The notes under the pieces were generated by a model. It saw only the letters and a list, made by a program, of their open reading frames with translations, was not told the origin of the DNA and searched no databases. From positions 1-53,006 of the forward strand of contig NZ_JABWCV010000028.1 of NCBI RefSeq assembly GCF_013371085.1: 53,006 bases of DNA, written 5' to 3'. The translations under genes were made by a program, and so were the position numbers. Position 1 is the stretch's first letter; each line of letters begins with the position of its first letter. This document shows positions 26,042 through 34,285 of the stretch, one piece after another. This stretch comes from Vreelandella maris (GTDB lineage: Bacteria; Pseudomonadota; Gammaproteobacteria; Pseudomonadales; Halomonadaceae).

Positions 26042-26725
26042 CTAACGCTGATCTCGCCGCGACGCTAATCGATCGGCAAGCCGTGTAGGTTCAGGCAGTT
26101 TGGTACGCCCTAAACAGCGCATCACCCAATTAAGCGACGTTTCCAGGGTGATGCGATGCCCTGGTGACACATACACCGGCTTTACCTTGGCACGAGAGCG
26201 CAGCACGGCCCCAATAGTTTCTTGCCCCGCGTAAAGCGGCACCCAGTCGCCGCGCTGCTCGCCCACTTCAGCGTGTTTGCCATATAGGCGTGATTTGGCA
26301 ATCCCAATAGTGGGCAAATCAAGCCACAGCCCTAAATGCGCCGCCACACCTAAGCGCCGTGGGTGGGCAATTCCCTGCCCGTCGACCATGACCAGTTCAG
26401 GTGACACGCTGAGCTTTTCAAACGCCCCCAGCGCCGCTGGAATTTCACGAAACGAGAGCAGGCCAGGAATATACGGCATGCGGGTGGGCTCACGATGAAC
26501 CATTTGTTCCACCACGTTTAAGCTGGGTGCGGTAGCAGGGTCCCACTCCAGCAACACTACGGCTGCCCGGGTTGTTTCGCCGCCATCTTCAAAACCGATA
26601 TCCACTCCCGCAATATGCTTCACAGGGGCCAAGCGGTCGGATAATTCCAACCCCTTCGCCAACTGTGTCTGTAATGCCCTCGCTTCCCTAGGTGCTAAAT
26701 TCCATTCGTGTAGCGGTGCGGACAT
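26042..26725 (-). CDS. nfi: Endonuclease V (deoxyinosine 3' endonuclease)
   Basis: Nfi nicks DNA at the second phosphodiester bond 3' of deoxyinosine and starts repair of deaminated adenine. In this 227-residue protein the metal-binding acids are D42 (AGVDIGF), E94 (LLSFREIP) and D115 (MVDGQGIAHPRRLGVAAH). The strand-separating wedge is the MPYIPGLLSF segment with Y85. All match the family. The ATG at 26725 follows GGGAGG by five bases. It lies downstream of deaD on the same strand, behind that gene's terminator, so it probably has its own promoter. Confidence 0.94.
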   Translation of the reverse strand: MSAPLHEWNLAPREARALQTQLAKGLELSDRLAPVKHIAGVDIGFEDGGETTRAAVVLLEWDPATAPSLNVVEQMVHREPTRMPYIPGLLSFREIPAALGAFEKLSVSPELVMVDGQGIAHPRRLGVAAHLGLWLDLPTIGIAKSRLYGKHAEVGEQRGDWVPLYAGQETIGAVLRSRAKVKPVYVSPGHRITLETSLNWVMRCLGRTKLPEPTRLADRLASRRDQR

Positions 26726-26772
26726 GTCATCCTCCCTGACAATAATCAATCCAATGAATGAAGAGTAAGGTA

Positions 26773-26814
26773 GCAAAAAAACGCCCCCGCACCAGTAAAG
26801 GAGCGAGGGCGTTT
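26773..26814 (-). terminator. Terminator of the DEAD-box helicase gene
   Basis: A 12-base arm pair (26779-26790 with 26803-26814, one mismatch) reads on the minus strand as a hairpin ending GGGGGCGTTT, followed by TTTT. It lies 54 bases past the helicase stop. Confidence 0.75.
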
Positions 26815-26868
26815 GAGATTTTCTCAGTTGCCGCTTGGCGGCAGCTGATTAATCCTTACGGCGAAGAC

Positions 26869-28584
26869 TTAGGCGCGTTCGCGACGACGAACCGGCGCAT
26901 CGCCTTCGTCACGACGGCGGCGCGGAGCGCGCTCAGCCGGGGCGCTGTCTTCGCTGATTTCCAACGGACGACCGGCCACACGGGCACGTGCCATCTTGGT
27001 CAGAATCGTCGAGGGCAAGCCGCTCGGCAGTTCGACGACAGAGAACGCGTTGCGGATATCGATACGACCGATACGCGCGCCTTCAATGCCGCCTTCGTTG
27101 GCAAGAGCACCGACTAACTGACCCGGCTTCACGCCATCTTTATGACCTACGGAGACGCGGTAGCGCGTCATACCTTCGGTCGGGCCGCTAGTGCGTTCAC
27201 GACGGGCACCCGGCTTACCAGCAGGAGCGCCATCACGCGAGGGCTTCTCTTTACGTGGTGCCTGTAGGCGACCAATCGGCGGCTCATCAGCACGCGCCAT
27301 CGCGGCAAACGCACACGTTAGCTCGATCGGGTCGTGGCCTTCTTCGATCAGACGCTCAATCAGAGCACGCTGCTCTTCGGCGCCTTTCGTCAAGGAGGCA
27401 ATCACGCGCTCATGGAAGACTTCATCGCGATGAGCGCGAATAGCGGCTTCGTCAGGCAGCGGCATTTCGGTCATTTTCTGGCCGGTTGCCTGCTCCATCC
27501 AGCCTACTTTGCGGCCTTCACGGAAACCAGCAAAGGTAATCGCAATACCGCTACGACCCGCACGGCCCGTACGACCAATACGGTGCGTGTAGGCTTCTGC
27601 ATCTTGCGGCAGATCGTAGTTAATAACGTGCGTAATACGCGACACGTCAAGACCACGGGCGGCTACGTCGGTGGCAATAAGTACATCGACTTTGCCACGC
27701 TTCAAGCGCGTAATAGTACGCTCACGTAGGCTCTGGTCCAGATCACCGGACAGGCCAGCGGCGTTAACGCCACGGGCAGTCAACTGCTCAACTAGCGTGG
27801 TACAAGCGGCACGGGTACGCACAAAGACGATAGCGCCATCGACCGGTTCGACTTCGAGAATACGCGACAGAGCTTCAAGCTTAGCGCCACCGTCAACGCG
27901 TACAATGCGCTGTTCGATGTTTTCGCCAGTCGTGGTTCCCGACTCAATCGCTACTTTCACAGGGTTAACCAAATAACGGTTAACAATGCGCTCGATTTCA
28001 GTCGGCAGTGTTGCCGAGAAGAACACACGCTGAGCATCTTTCGGGGTATCGGCAACCACGCGTTTTACGTCGTCGATAAAGCCCATGCGCAGCATTTCAT
28101 CAGCTTCGTCCAGCACTAAAGCGGACAGGCCATCTAGCTTCAGGCTACCGCGGTCCAGGTGGTCGATAATACGGCCGGGGGTACCCACAACCACTTGTGC
28201 GCCACGCTTAAGGGCGCCTAGCTGTTCACGGTATTCTTGACCGCCACAAAGGGTCGCTACTTCGAGACCTTTGAGGTTTTGGCCATACTTACTAAACGAG
28301 GCAGCTACTTGCTGAGCTAGTTCGCGAGTCGGTGCCATTACTAGCACTTGCGGTTCGCGGCGAGTCAGCTCTAAACGTGACAGTAACGGTAATGCAAACG
28401 CTGCAGTTTTGCCGGTGCCGGTTTGTGCTTGGCCCAGCATATCGCGGCCTTCAAGCAGCGCAGGGATGGTTTGCGCTTGAATCGGCGAAGGAGTTACGTA
28501 GCCCTGAGATTCAACAGCAGACAGAACGGCAGGCAAAAGAGCAAGATCGCCGAAGCTCGGCGAAGCGACAGAAGTCGAGGTCAT
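26869..28584 (-). CDS. deaD: ATP-dependent RNA helicase of the DeaD/CsdA type
   Basis: The sequence contains the full helicase core. The Q motif is near residue 35, Walker A AQTGTGKT is at 53-60, PTRELAQQ follows, DEAD is at 159-162, SAT is present, and motif VI is HRIGRTGRAGR. A DbpA-like RNA-binding domain follows (YRVSVGHKDGVKPGQLVGALANEGGI) and a basic tail (RRRRDEGDAPVRRRERA). At 571 residues it is the DeaD length. Such enzymes unwind structured mRNA and assist 50S assembly, especially in the cold. The 5' untranslated stretch before 28584 may carry cold-shock control, but I see no clear motif. Confidence 0.9.
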   Translation of the reverse strand: MTSTSVASPSFGDLALLPAVLSAVESQGYVTPSPIQAQTIPALLEGRDMLGQAQTGTGKTAAFALPLLSRLELTRREPQVLVMAPTRELAQQVAASFSKYGQNLKGLEVATLCGGQEYREQLGALKRGAQVVVGTPGRIIDHLDRGSLKLDGLSALVLDEADEMLRMGFIDDVKRVVADTPKDAQRVFFSATLPTEIERIVNRYLVNPVKVAIESGTTTGENIEQRIVRVDGGAKLEALSRILEVEPVDGAIVFVRTRAACTTLVEQLTARGVNAAGLSGDLDQSLRERTITRLKRGKVDVLIATDVAARGLDVSRITHVINYDLPQDAEAYTHRIGRTGRAGRSGIAITFAGFREGRKVGWMEQATGQKMTEMPLPDEAAIRAHRDEVFHERVIASLTKGAEEQRALIERLIEEGHDPIELTCAFAAMARADEPPIGRLQAPRKEKPSRDGAPAGKPGARRERTSGPTEGMTRYRVSVGHKDGVKPGQLVGALANEGGIEGARIGRIDIRNAFSVVELPSGLPSTILTKMARARVAGRPLEISEDSAPAERAPRRRRDEGDAPVRRRERA

Positions 28585-29116
28585 TAATCACACCTTGGTA
28601 GGCCGGTAAGTACCGGCAAAAAACATCATAAGCGTCCCTGACTCTGTTATCGCAAAAACGCCAATCAAATGGTCGTTATCGAAAACAGGCACCGCCGTAG
28701 CGGTCATAGCCATCAATGGAGTCGGAGACGCCGGTCGCACCTAGCATCCGGTTGGCAAACACCGCATTCGCGGGCCAGCCGTTGTGGCGACCTTCTGCGC
28801 CGATTTCACCCGTGTGGTGAAATACTGGAGGCGCGCCATCTACACAGCAATGAACATCTAGCAATTGGCAAGATGTTCCCGCAAGCGATACTGCTAATAA
28901 CTATTAATGAAGACTCATCAATAACTATGCAAGTAAACGCTCACCGTCGTGATGGAGGGGTCAGCACATGCGAGGAGCGCGCATCCTAACATCGCATTTT
29001 GCTTCTGACCAGCACTTTTAACTTACACCACACTGAATCAGGGACTTGCGCTCATACAAATATGGTCTAACCTAGAAAGGACCTAATCAAGTTCACTACT
29101 CTCAAGGAGCGATGCA
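28585..29116. other. Sparse region between deaD and csbD (532 bases)
   Basis: There is no intact gene. It includes the deaD leader, a decayed minus-strand frame at 28676-28918 with coding-like composition, and the promoter area of the CsbD gene. The CsbD ribosome site AAGGAG lies at about 29103-29108. No convincing -35/-10 pair stood out. Confidence 0.5.
28676..28918 (-). pseudogene. Possible decayed small secreted or lipoprotein gene
   Basis: From an ATG at 28918 the frame reads four codons, two adjacent stops (TAA TAG), then LLAVSLAGTSCQLLDVHCC. After that comes a well-composed 50-residue segment including GEIGAEGRHNGWPANAVFAN and ending GYDRYGGACFR. The hydrophobic run before Cys resembles a lipoprotein signal, so the frame looks like a small exported protein whose start has been lost. 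A TTG start inside the frame (28864) would give 62 residues but has no ribosome site. I do not recognise the family, and it could also be a short real gene with an unusual start. Confidence 0.3.
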
Positions 29117-29314
29117 ATGAACTGGGATCAGATTGAAGGCAAATGGACAGAAATGAAAGGCAAGGCTCGGTCTAGCTGGGGTGAGTTTACCGATGATGAA
29201 CTGGATCAGATCGGCGGTAAGAAAGATCAGCTAGTTGGCAAGCTTCAGCAAAAATATGGCCTTGAGCGTGAAGAAGCAGAGCGTCAGGCAGACGACTGGG
29301 CTGATAAGCAGTAA
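29117..29314 (+). CDS. CsbD-family stress protein
   Basis: This 65-residue acidic, all-helical protein has the CsbD pattern MNWDQIEGKWTEMKGKARSSWG, followed by GKKDQLVGKLQQKYG. CsbD-like proteins are general-stress induced in many bacteria, but their biochemical role is not established. AAGGAG lies eight bases upstream. The neighbouring PRC-barrel gene, 95 bases downstream, has a similar helical tail, which hints at a shared envelope-stress or osmotic response. Confidence 0.9.
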   Translation: MNWDQIEGKWTEMKGKARSSWGEFTDDELDQIGGKKDQLVGKLQQKYGLEREEAERQADDWADKQ

Positions 29315-29409
29315 ACCTGTATTTACAGTACCTATATTTCTATATTTACAGAAAAGTTTTCAGTAAACATTTTTATTGATCATTTATCGTAGCCACATGG
29401 AGAGATGCT

Positions 29410-29892
29410 ATGCGTAAGACAATCCTCACAACAGCGATTGGCACGGCCCTACTAGGAAGTTTTGCTATGAGTGCTCACGCGCAAAATGAGCCTCAAGGCA
29501 TGTATTCTGCCGATGACATTCTCGATGCAGAAGTCTATTTCGCCGGCGGTTCCGGTGAGGAAATCGGTGACGTTGACGACATCTTGTTCGATGAAGAGAT
29601 GCGCATCAGTGCCATTGTTATCGAAAGTGGTTCCGTACTTGGACTAGGCGGTCGTGAAATCGTGGTAGATACCGATTACTTCACGCTGGAAACCGATACA
29701 GAAGAAGACGGTGATACCGAGCATCGCATCATGGTCGAAGCTAGCCAGGAAGAAGTCGAAGCCTTCCCCGCATATGATAACGATTGGTGGGAGCAGACTA
29801 AAGCCAACGCCCGTGATGCTTGGCAGACAACCCAAGAAGGTGCTGAAAGCGCTTGGCAGCGCACGCGAGAAGCAGTAGATGCTGACGAATAA
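29410..29892 (+). CDS. Exported PRC-barrel domain protein with a helical tail
   Basis: A signal peptide (cleavage after MSAHA) precedes a PRC-barrel domain at about residues 32-115 (SADDILDAEVYF, EIGDVDDILFDEEMRISAIVI, LGLGGREIVVDTDYF). A C-terminal amphipathic stretch (WWEQTKANARDAWQTTQEG, continuing to SAWQRTREAVDADE) has repeats of roughly 11 residues, like CsbD/LEA-type helices. The protein is strongly acidic, as expected for a periplasmic protein of a halophile. PRC-barrels mediate binding to RNA, proteins or membranes in varied contexts, and the partner is unknown. GGAGAG precedes the ATG, and a strong terminator follows. Confidence 0.85.
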   Translation: MRKTILTTAIGTALLGSFAMSAHAQNEPQGMYSADDILDAEVYFAGGSGEEIGDVDDILFDEEMRISAIVIESGSVLGLGGREIVVDTDYFTLETDTEEDGDTEHRIMVEASQEEVEAFPAYDNDWWEQTKANARDAWQTTQEGAESAWQRTREAVDADE

Positions 29893-29933
29893 TGGCTAAA
29901 CGCTATCGTTAGATTGACTGAATAGCGAAGTTT

Positions 29934-29963
29934 AAAGGGCCGCCTAATTAGGCGGCCCTTTTT
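29934..29963 (+). terminator. Bidirectional terminator
   Basis: AAAGGGCCGCC and GGCGGCCCTTT form a perfect 11-bp stem with loop TAATTA, flanked by T-runs on the plus side and by TTTAAAC on the minus side. It separates the PRC-barrel gene from the convergent hydroquinone reductase gene. Confidence 0.85.
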
Positions 29964-29985
29964 GATGCGAATTGTTTGTGGTGGA

Positions 29986-30978
29986 CTATTTACGTCGTAC
30001 GCCCTGCCCCGGCAAACGCTCCCGGTCATGAGCACGCTCAAAATCAAGCAGCGGGCCCGCTGGCACAATCCGCGTCGGGTTAATCGTGTCGTGGCTATAA
30101 TAGTAGTGGCGTTTGATGTGATCCATATTGACGGTCTCCGCCACACCAGGCCACTGATAGATCTCTCTCACGTAATTGGAAAGATTGGGATAGTCTTCAA
30201 TACGCTTAAAATTGCATTTGAAATGGCCGTAATAAACCGCATCGAAACGTACCAACGTGGTAAACAGACGAATATCGGCTTCGGTCAACCATTCACCTGC
30301 CAAGTATCGCTGCTCTGCTAAACGCGCCTCCATACGTTCCAAAGCGTCAAAAAGCGCTTTCACGTGTTTTTCGTATACCGCCTGCTCGGTAGCAAAGCCC
30401 GATTTATAAACCCCATTATTAATGTGGTCATAAACATCAGCGTTAACGTCATCGATCACGCTGCGTAGGTCTTCCGGGTAAAAATCCAAGTCGTTGCCGG
30501 TCAGTTCATCAAACGCACCATTAAACATACGCAGCAGATCGGCAGACTCATTATTCACAATGGCACTGCGCTGCTTGTCCCATAGCACGGGCACCGTGAC
30601 GCGGCCGGTATAGTGCGGATCGGTTTTGGTGTAAAGCTGATGATGGAAGTCCACATCGTTAATCGGGTCACCACTAGCGCCTTCATCCTGGCGGTAGGTC
30701 CAGCCTTGGTCGAGCATTAGTGGGCTGACATGGGAGGTGCCTATCAGCGGCTCTAGCCCTTTCAGTTTGCGCATGATCAGTGTTCGATGCGCCCAAGGGC
30801 ACGCAAGCGATACATATAAATGGTAGCGATCTTTTTCTGCAGGATAGCGGTCGCCATCTGTTTCGGGCTCGGCGCCCACCCAGTCGCGTAGTTGAGCGGA
30901 TTCACGCACAAACTCGCCACCGTGTTTTTTGGTGTCATACCACTGGTCTTGCCATTTACCATTAACGAGCAGTCCCAT
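29986..30978 (-). CDS. Glutathionyl-hydroquinone reductase (Xi-class GST)
   Basis: This 330-residue enzyme is of the YqjG/ECM4 type. It reduces glutathionyl-hydroquinones to hydroquinones, using catalytic C60 in VSLACPWAHRTLIMRKLKG. The N-terminal thioredoxin-like domain contains VTVPVLWD...SAIVNNESADLLRMFN. The all-helical C-terminal domain contains YLAGEWLTEADIRLFTTLVRFDAVY, the conserved Xi-class stretch. AGGAGACGCCC lies before the ATG. It is cytoplasmic, and a quinone-detoxification role is expected. No partner gene is adjacent; the LysR gene upstream points the same way and is separated by 93 bases. Confidence 0.92.
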   Translation of the reverse strand: MGLLVNGKWQDQWYDTKKHGGEFVRESAQLRDWVGAEPETDGDRYPAEKDRYHLYVSLACPWAHRTLIMRKLKGLEPLIGTSHVSPLMLDQGWTYRQDEGASGDPINDVDFHHQLYTKTDPHYTGRVTVPVLWDKQRSAIVNNESADLLRMFNGAFDELTGNDLDFYPEDLRSVIDDVNADVYDHINNGVYKSGFATEQAVYEKHVKALFDALERMEARLAEQRYLAGEWLTEADIRLFTTLVRFDAVYYGHFKCNFKRIEDYPNLSNYVREIYQWPGVAETVNMDHIKRHYYYSHDTINPTRIVPAGPLLDFERAHDRERLPGQGVRRK

Positions 30979-31071
30979 TGGGCGTCTCCTGAAAAGTCAT
31001 TCGGGTGCTTGGCTTAATGCCTTACGCTGTTTTCAGCATACCCCCGCCTCAAGGATGCTCAAGCGGATGTT

Positions 31072-31995
31072 TTACGCCTTTTCGTTCGAGTGAATCGAAT
31101 CATGCTGGGCACACTCGCTAATTACTGCCTGTTTTAATGCTACGGCCATCGCATGAGCCGCAGGCCCTGCCCGGTCTCGGTCGCGGAAAATCAACTGAAT
31201 CGGCACTTCACGAATACCGCCGGCAGGTAACGGCAATACCTTTAATTGGCCGTTTTTTAACTCCTCACCAATACGTGTTTCTGGCATCCAAGCAAATCCC
31301 AATCCACGCCGCAGCATATCGAGCGATGTATTGAGATGAGTAACGGTCCAACGCTGCTCCGCTTTCAACCAGCCCGCGTTGGTTGATTGACGCAGCGCTG
31401 AGTCGCGCACGACCAACTGGCGATGTTGAGCAAGGTCTCGCAGATCCAGCGAGCGGCCTAACTGATGCAGAGCGTGTTGAGGATGCGCAACGGCCACAAA
31501 GCGAACCGTTACCAGCGGCTCGCCCAAAAAACCTTGCGCCTCAATGCCGGAGACCACCAAGTCTGCGCGGCCATCGTAGAGCATTTCAATGCCCCCATTG
31601 AGCACACTTTCGTGCAACTGAACACGCACCTGAGGATACGTTTCAGAAAAGCGCTCGAGCGCCTTGGCTTGAGCACCCGTTGGAAATACCTGATCAATGG
31701 CCACCACGATTTCTGCTTCTAAGCCGGCGGCTAACCTGGTAGCCACATCTTCAAGCGAGGCTGCGCTTTCGATTAACTGGCGCGCACGACGAAGCAATAG
31801 CTCACCCGCTTCAGTTAAGCGTACCTGGCGGCCAATGGGCTCCAGCACCTGAACCCCTAGCTGCTCTTCTAACTTATGCACGGCATGGTTGAGCGTAGAA
31901 GGGCTTTTATGTACGGCTTCTGCCGCTCGCGCGAAGCCACCATGGTCAACCACGGCAGCCAACATTTGCCATTGTGAAAGTGTTACCCGGGACAT
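31072..31995 (-). CDS. LysR-family transcriptional regulator
   Basis: The 307 residues show a typical LysR layout. The N-terminal winged helix (SQWQMLAAVVDHGGFARAAE, then HKSPSTLNHAVHKLEEQLG) is followed by a coiled linker and a periplasmic-binding-protein-like effector domain from about residue 90 (EIVVAIDQVFP). The start at 31995 has GAGGAAATC before it; an open frame reaches further upstream without support. The target genes are unknown. The hydroquinone reductase gene downstream on the same strand and the M23 peptidase gene across the divergent gap are both candidates. Confidence 0.85.
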   Translation of the reverse strand: MSRVTLSQWQMLAAVVDHGGFARAAEAVHKSPSTLNHAVHKLEEQLGVQVLEPIGRQVRLTEAGELLLRRARQLIESAASLEDVATRLAAGLEAEIVVAIDQVFPTGAQAKALERFSETYPQVRVQLHESVLNGGIEMLYDGRADLVVSGIEAQGFLGEPLVTVRFVAVAHPQHALHQLGRSLDLRDLAQHRQLVVRDSALRQSTNAGWLKAEQRWTVTHLNTSLDMLRRGLGFAWMPETRIGEELKNGQLKVLPLPAGGIREVPIQLIFRDRDRAGPAAHAMAVALKQAVISECAQHDSIHSNEKA

Positions 31996-32432
31996 TTCGA
32001 TTTCCTCAACGCAATACAGCGAAACGATGCGCTTATTATTCGAAAAAAACATGACTAGAATGCCAGGAAACAGTCATCAGTGCCGCCTATGTGTATAAAA
32101 AGCTTGTTACTCCTCTTAAGTTATAGGTATTGAGAAGCTTGAACACTCGGATGCTATATAAATTTTAGACATTTGCTATATTTATGCTTTAGATAAATCA
32201 GTTTTCGTCTATGATTGATACAGAGTATGTAGTTAGCCTGCTTTTTCAGTTACATTTGTTAGCAAACGGTGTTTATAAATAGTAATCTTTGCCTATTGTT
32301 GCCATAATTCTTTTTAATTAAATTTTATGTATAGACATACAGTCTATTCACCCTTGCCCTCATGGGGTATGGTTCCTGGGTTTATGCGCTTAACTGTTGC
32401 TTTTAATCACGAACTCGGCGGTCCATTTACCC
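31996..32432. other. AT-rich divergent region between lysR and the M23 peptidase gene (437 bases)
   Basis: I see no gene. The stretch from about 32090 to 32340 is markedly richer in A and T than the surrounding coding DNA and contains several promoter-like TATA runs on both strands. No single promoter can be assigned with confidence. The region probably holds promoters of both flanking genes. Confidence 0.45.
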
Positions 32433-34160
32433 ATGTTGCGAATCCTTTATTCGCTGCCCCGCACGCACAAATTATTACTGTTACCTGTGGCCACTATGGT
32501 CACTGTGCTGGGCACACAGAAGTTACTGACGACATACCAAGATCTAAATCAATCACACACACCGCTTGAAAGCGTGCTGGTTCCGCTTCCTAGCGATTCT
32601 GCTCCGGGGGTTCCTTCCCTGCGTCAAGAACGCACGCCGGTAGCAGAAGCGATCGATCGCGCTTCACGCGCCCTCGACGCCACCCGCGAAAATATTCCGC
32701 TCAGCGAATTAACCGCCACCGAGATCGTTGATCTCGATATGAACGTTATCTCCAGTGCACAAGCAGACATGGCCGGGCAAGCCGCCTTGGGCGACGAAGT
32801 AACGGTACTTAATGCCGCAGCCCTGGATGCACCAGCCCTTGATATCGCAACGCTAAGTAGCGCGGGGCTGGATGACGGCGCATTGCATATGGCGATTGTG
32901 CTGGGCACCCTCTCCAGCGGCATGCTGGATGTGGATGACACCTCTTCGGTTGAAATTGCGGATGCCACCTCTTACGAGGATTATGGCATTGAGCTGTTTG
33001 ACGACATCTCGTTCTTGGAATTAGAGCTCGCCGCAGAAGAGCCGTTTGTTCCTGAGTGGGAAACGCATATTGTTGAATCTGGCGAAACATTCGCTTTGCT
33101 GGCACAAAATGAATTAGGCCTTGGGTACAGCGAAGTGCTTGCCCTGCTTGAGGATCTGCCCGATCAACGCATGCTAACCAACTGGCGCGCCGGACACAGC
33201 TTTGATTACCAGCTAGATGAGGATGGGCGTTTACTTTCCTTACGCATGATGAAAAATACCCGTGACGGTATTTTATTGGAGCGTGATGCAGACCAGTTCG
33301 CCATCACCACTATTGAGCGGCAAGGTGAGCCTGTCCAACGCCTTTATGCCGGTAGTGTCAGCGGTAGTTTCGCGCGCTCGGCCCAGGCAACTGGCTTAAA
33401 CAGTGGCGCGGTGACAGAACTGACGAAGCTACTTGAGAAGAAGCTCGATTTTCGGCGTGATAGCCGCCGTGGCGACCGCTTCCAGGTGCTGGTTGAATCA
33501 GACATGATCGACGGTGAAACGCTTGATTCGCGGGTACTGGCGGTTCAATACAATGGCGAGCGCATGGACCTTACCGTTGTACGTAACGCCACCGACGATA
33601 ACTTCTATACGCCTGAGGGCAGCAGCCTAGACCCTGCGTTTGCACGTCATCCCTTTGAAGGCAGCTACCGCTTAAGCTCGAACTACAATCCACAGCGTAA
33701 GCACCCGGTAACAGGCCGTATTAGCCCGCATAATGGTACAGACTTCGCTATGCCAATTGGCACGCCTGTAACAGCTCCTGCCAATGGCGTCGTTGAGCGC
33801 GTGAGCAACCACCATGCGGCAGGACGCTATATCGTCGTTCGTCATGACAACGGTTATCGTACCCGCTACCTGCACCTTTCCCGCCCACTGGTTAGCCAAG
33901 GTGAACGTGTAACCATGGGCGAGCGTATAGCGCTATCAGGCAACACTGGCCGCAGCACTGGCCCTCATCTGCATTATGAAGTCATCGTCAACAACTCGCC
34001 GGTCAATGCGATGACAGTCGCCCTGCCCGAAAATACCAGTTTAAGCGGCGATACGCTGATTGCGTTCCAGAGCCAAGCAGCACCAATACTGGCAACCTTA
34101 GAAAGCGGTGAGACAGGTCCGGTTAGCGTAGCTACCTTTCAGCAGGAAAGTGACGACTAG
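32433..34160 (+). CDS. M23-family murein endopeptidase (MepM-like)
   Basis: This 575-residue cell-wall hydrolase is anchored by one N-terminal helix (LLLLPVATMVTVLG). Residues about 30-210 are very acidic and low in complexity. An OapA/LysM-like domain follows (THIVESGETFALLAQNELGLG). The zinc peptidase domain has H433 and D437 (HNGTDFAMP), and the HLH motif contributes H512 and H514 (GPHLHYEV). Such enzymes cut D,D cross-links between stem peptides to let peptidoglycan expand. The ATG at 32433 is preferred to a TTG at 32397; neither has a strong ribosome site. It neighbours two L,D-transpeptidases, making a small cell-wall group. Confidence 0.87.
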   Translation: MLRILYSLPRTHKLLLLPVATMVTVLGTQKLLTTYQDLNQSHTPLESVLVPLPSDSAPGVPSLRQERTPVAEAIDRASRALDATRENIPLSELTATEIVDLDMNVISSAQADMAGQAALGDEVTVLNAAALDAPALDIATLSSAGLDDGALHMAIVLGTLSSGMLDVDDTSSVEIADATSYEDYGIELFDDISFLELELAAEEPFVPEWETHIVESGETFALLAQNELGLGYSEVLALLEDLPDQRMLTNWRAGHSFDYQLDEDGRLLSLRMMKNTRDGILLERDADQFAITTIERQGEPVQRLYAGSVSGSFARSAQATGLNSGAVTELTKLLEKKLDFRRDSRRGDRFQVLVESDMIDGETLDSRVLAVQYNGERMDLTVVRNATDDNFYTPEGSSLDPAFARHPFEGSYRLSSNYNPQRKHPVTGRISPHNGTDFAMPIGTPVTAPANGVVERVSNHHAAGRYIVVRHDNGYRTRYLHLSRPLVSQGERVTMGERIALSGNTGRSTGPHLHYEVIVNNSPVNAMTVALPENTSLSGDTLIAFQSQAAPILATLESGETGPVSVATFQQESDD

Positions 34161-34197
34161 CCTCCATATTCACTGATGCTTAATTGAGAAATGCTTT

Positions 34198-34231
34198 AAC
34201 GCAAAACACCGCTTCAGCGGTGTTTTGCGTT
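34198..34231. terminator. Bidirectional terminator between the M23 and ldtD genes
   Basis: A perfect 15-bp stem (34198-34212 with 34217-34231) surrounds a TTCA loop. Each arm contains a T4 run but no long external U-tract. It sits between two convergent genes and probably ends both transcripts. Confidence 0.7.
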
Positions 34232-34249
34232 GTGTCACTAGCATTGAAA

Positions 34250-34285
34250 CACTTAAACAGGACGCAGCACTTAAACAGGACGCTG
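34250..34285. repeat. Tandem 18-bp duplication at the ldtD stop codon
   Basis: CACTTAAACAGGACGC occurs at 34250-34265 and again at 34268-34283, a period of 18. One copy encodes the last residues and stop of the L,D-transpeptidase; the other lies just beyond the stop. It looks like a recent slippage duplication with no effect on the protein. Confidence 0.8.
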
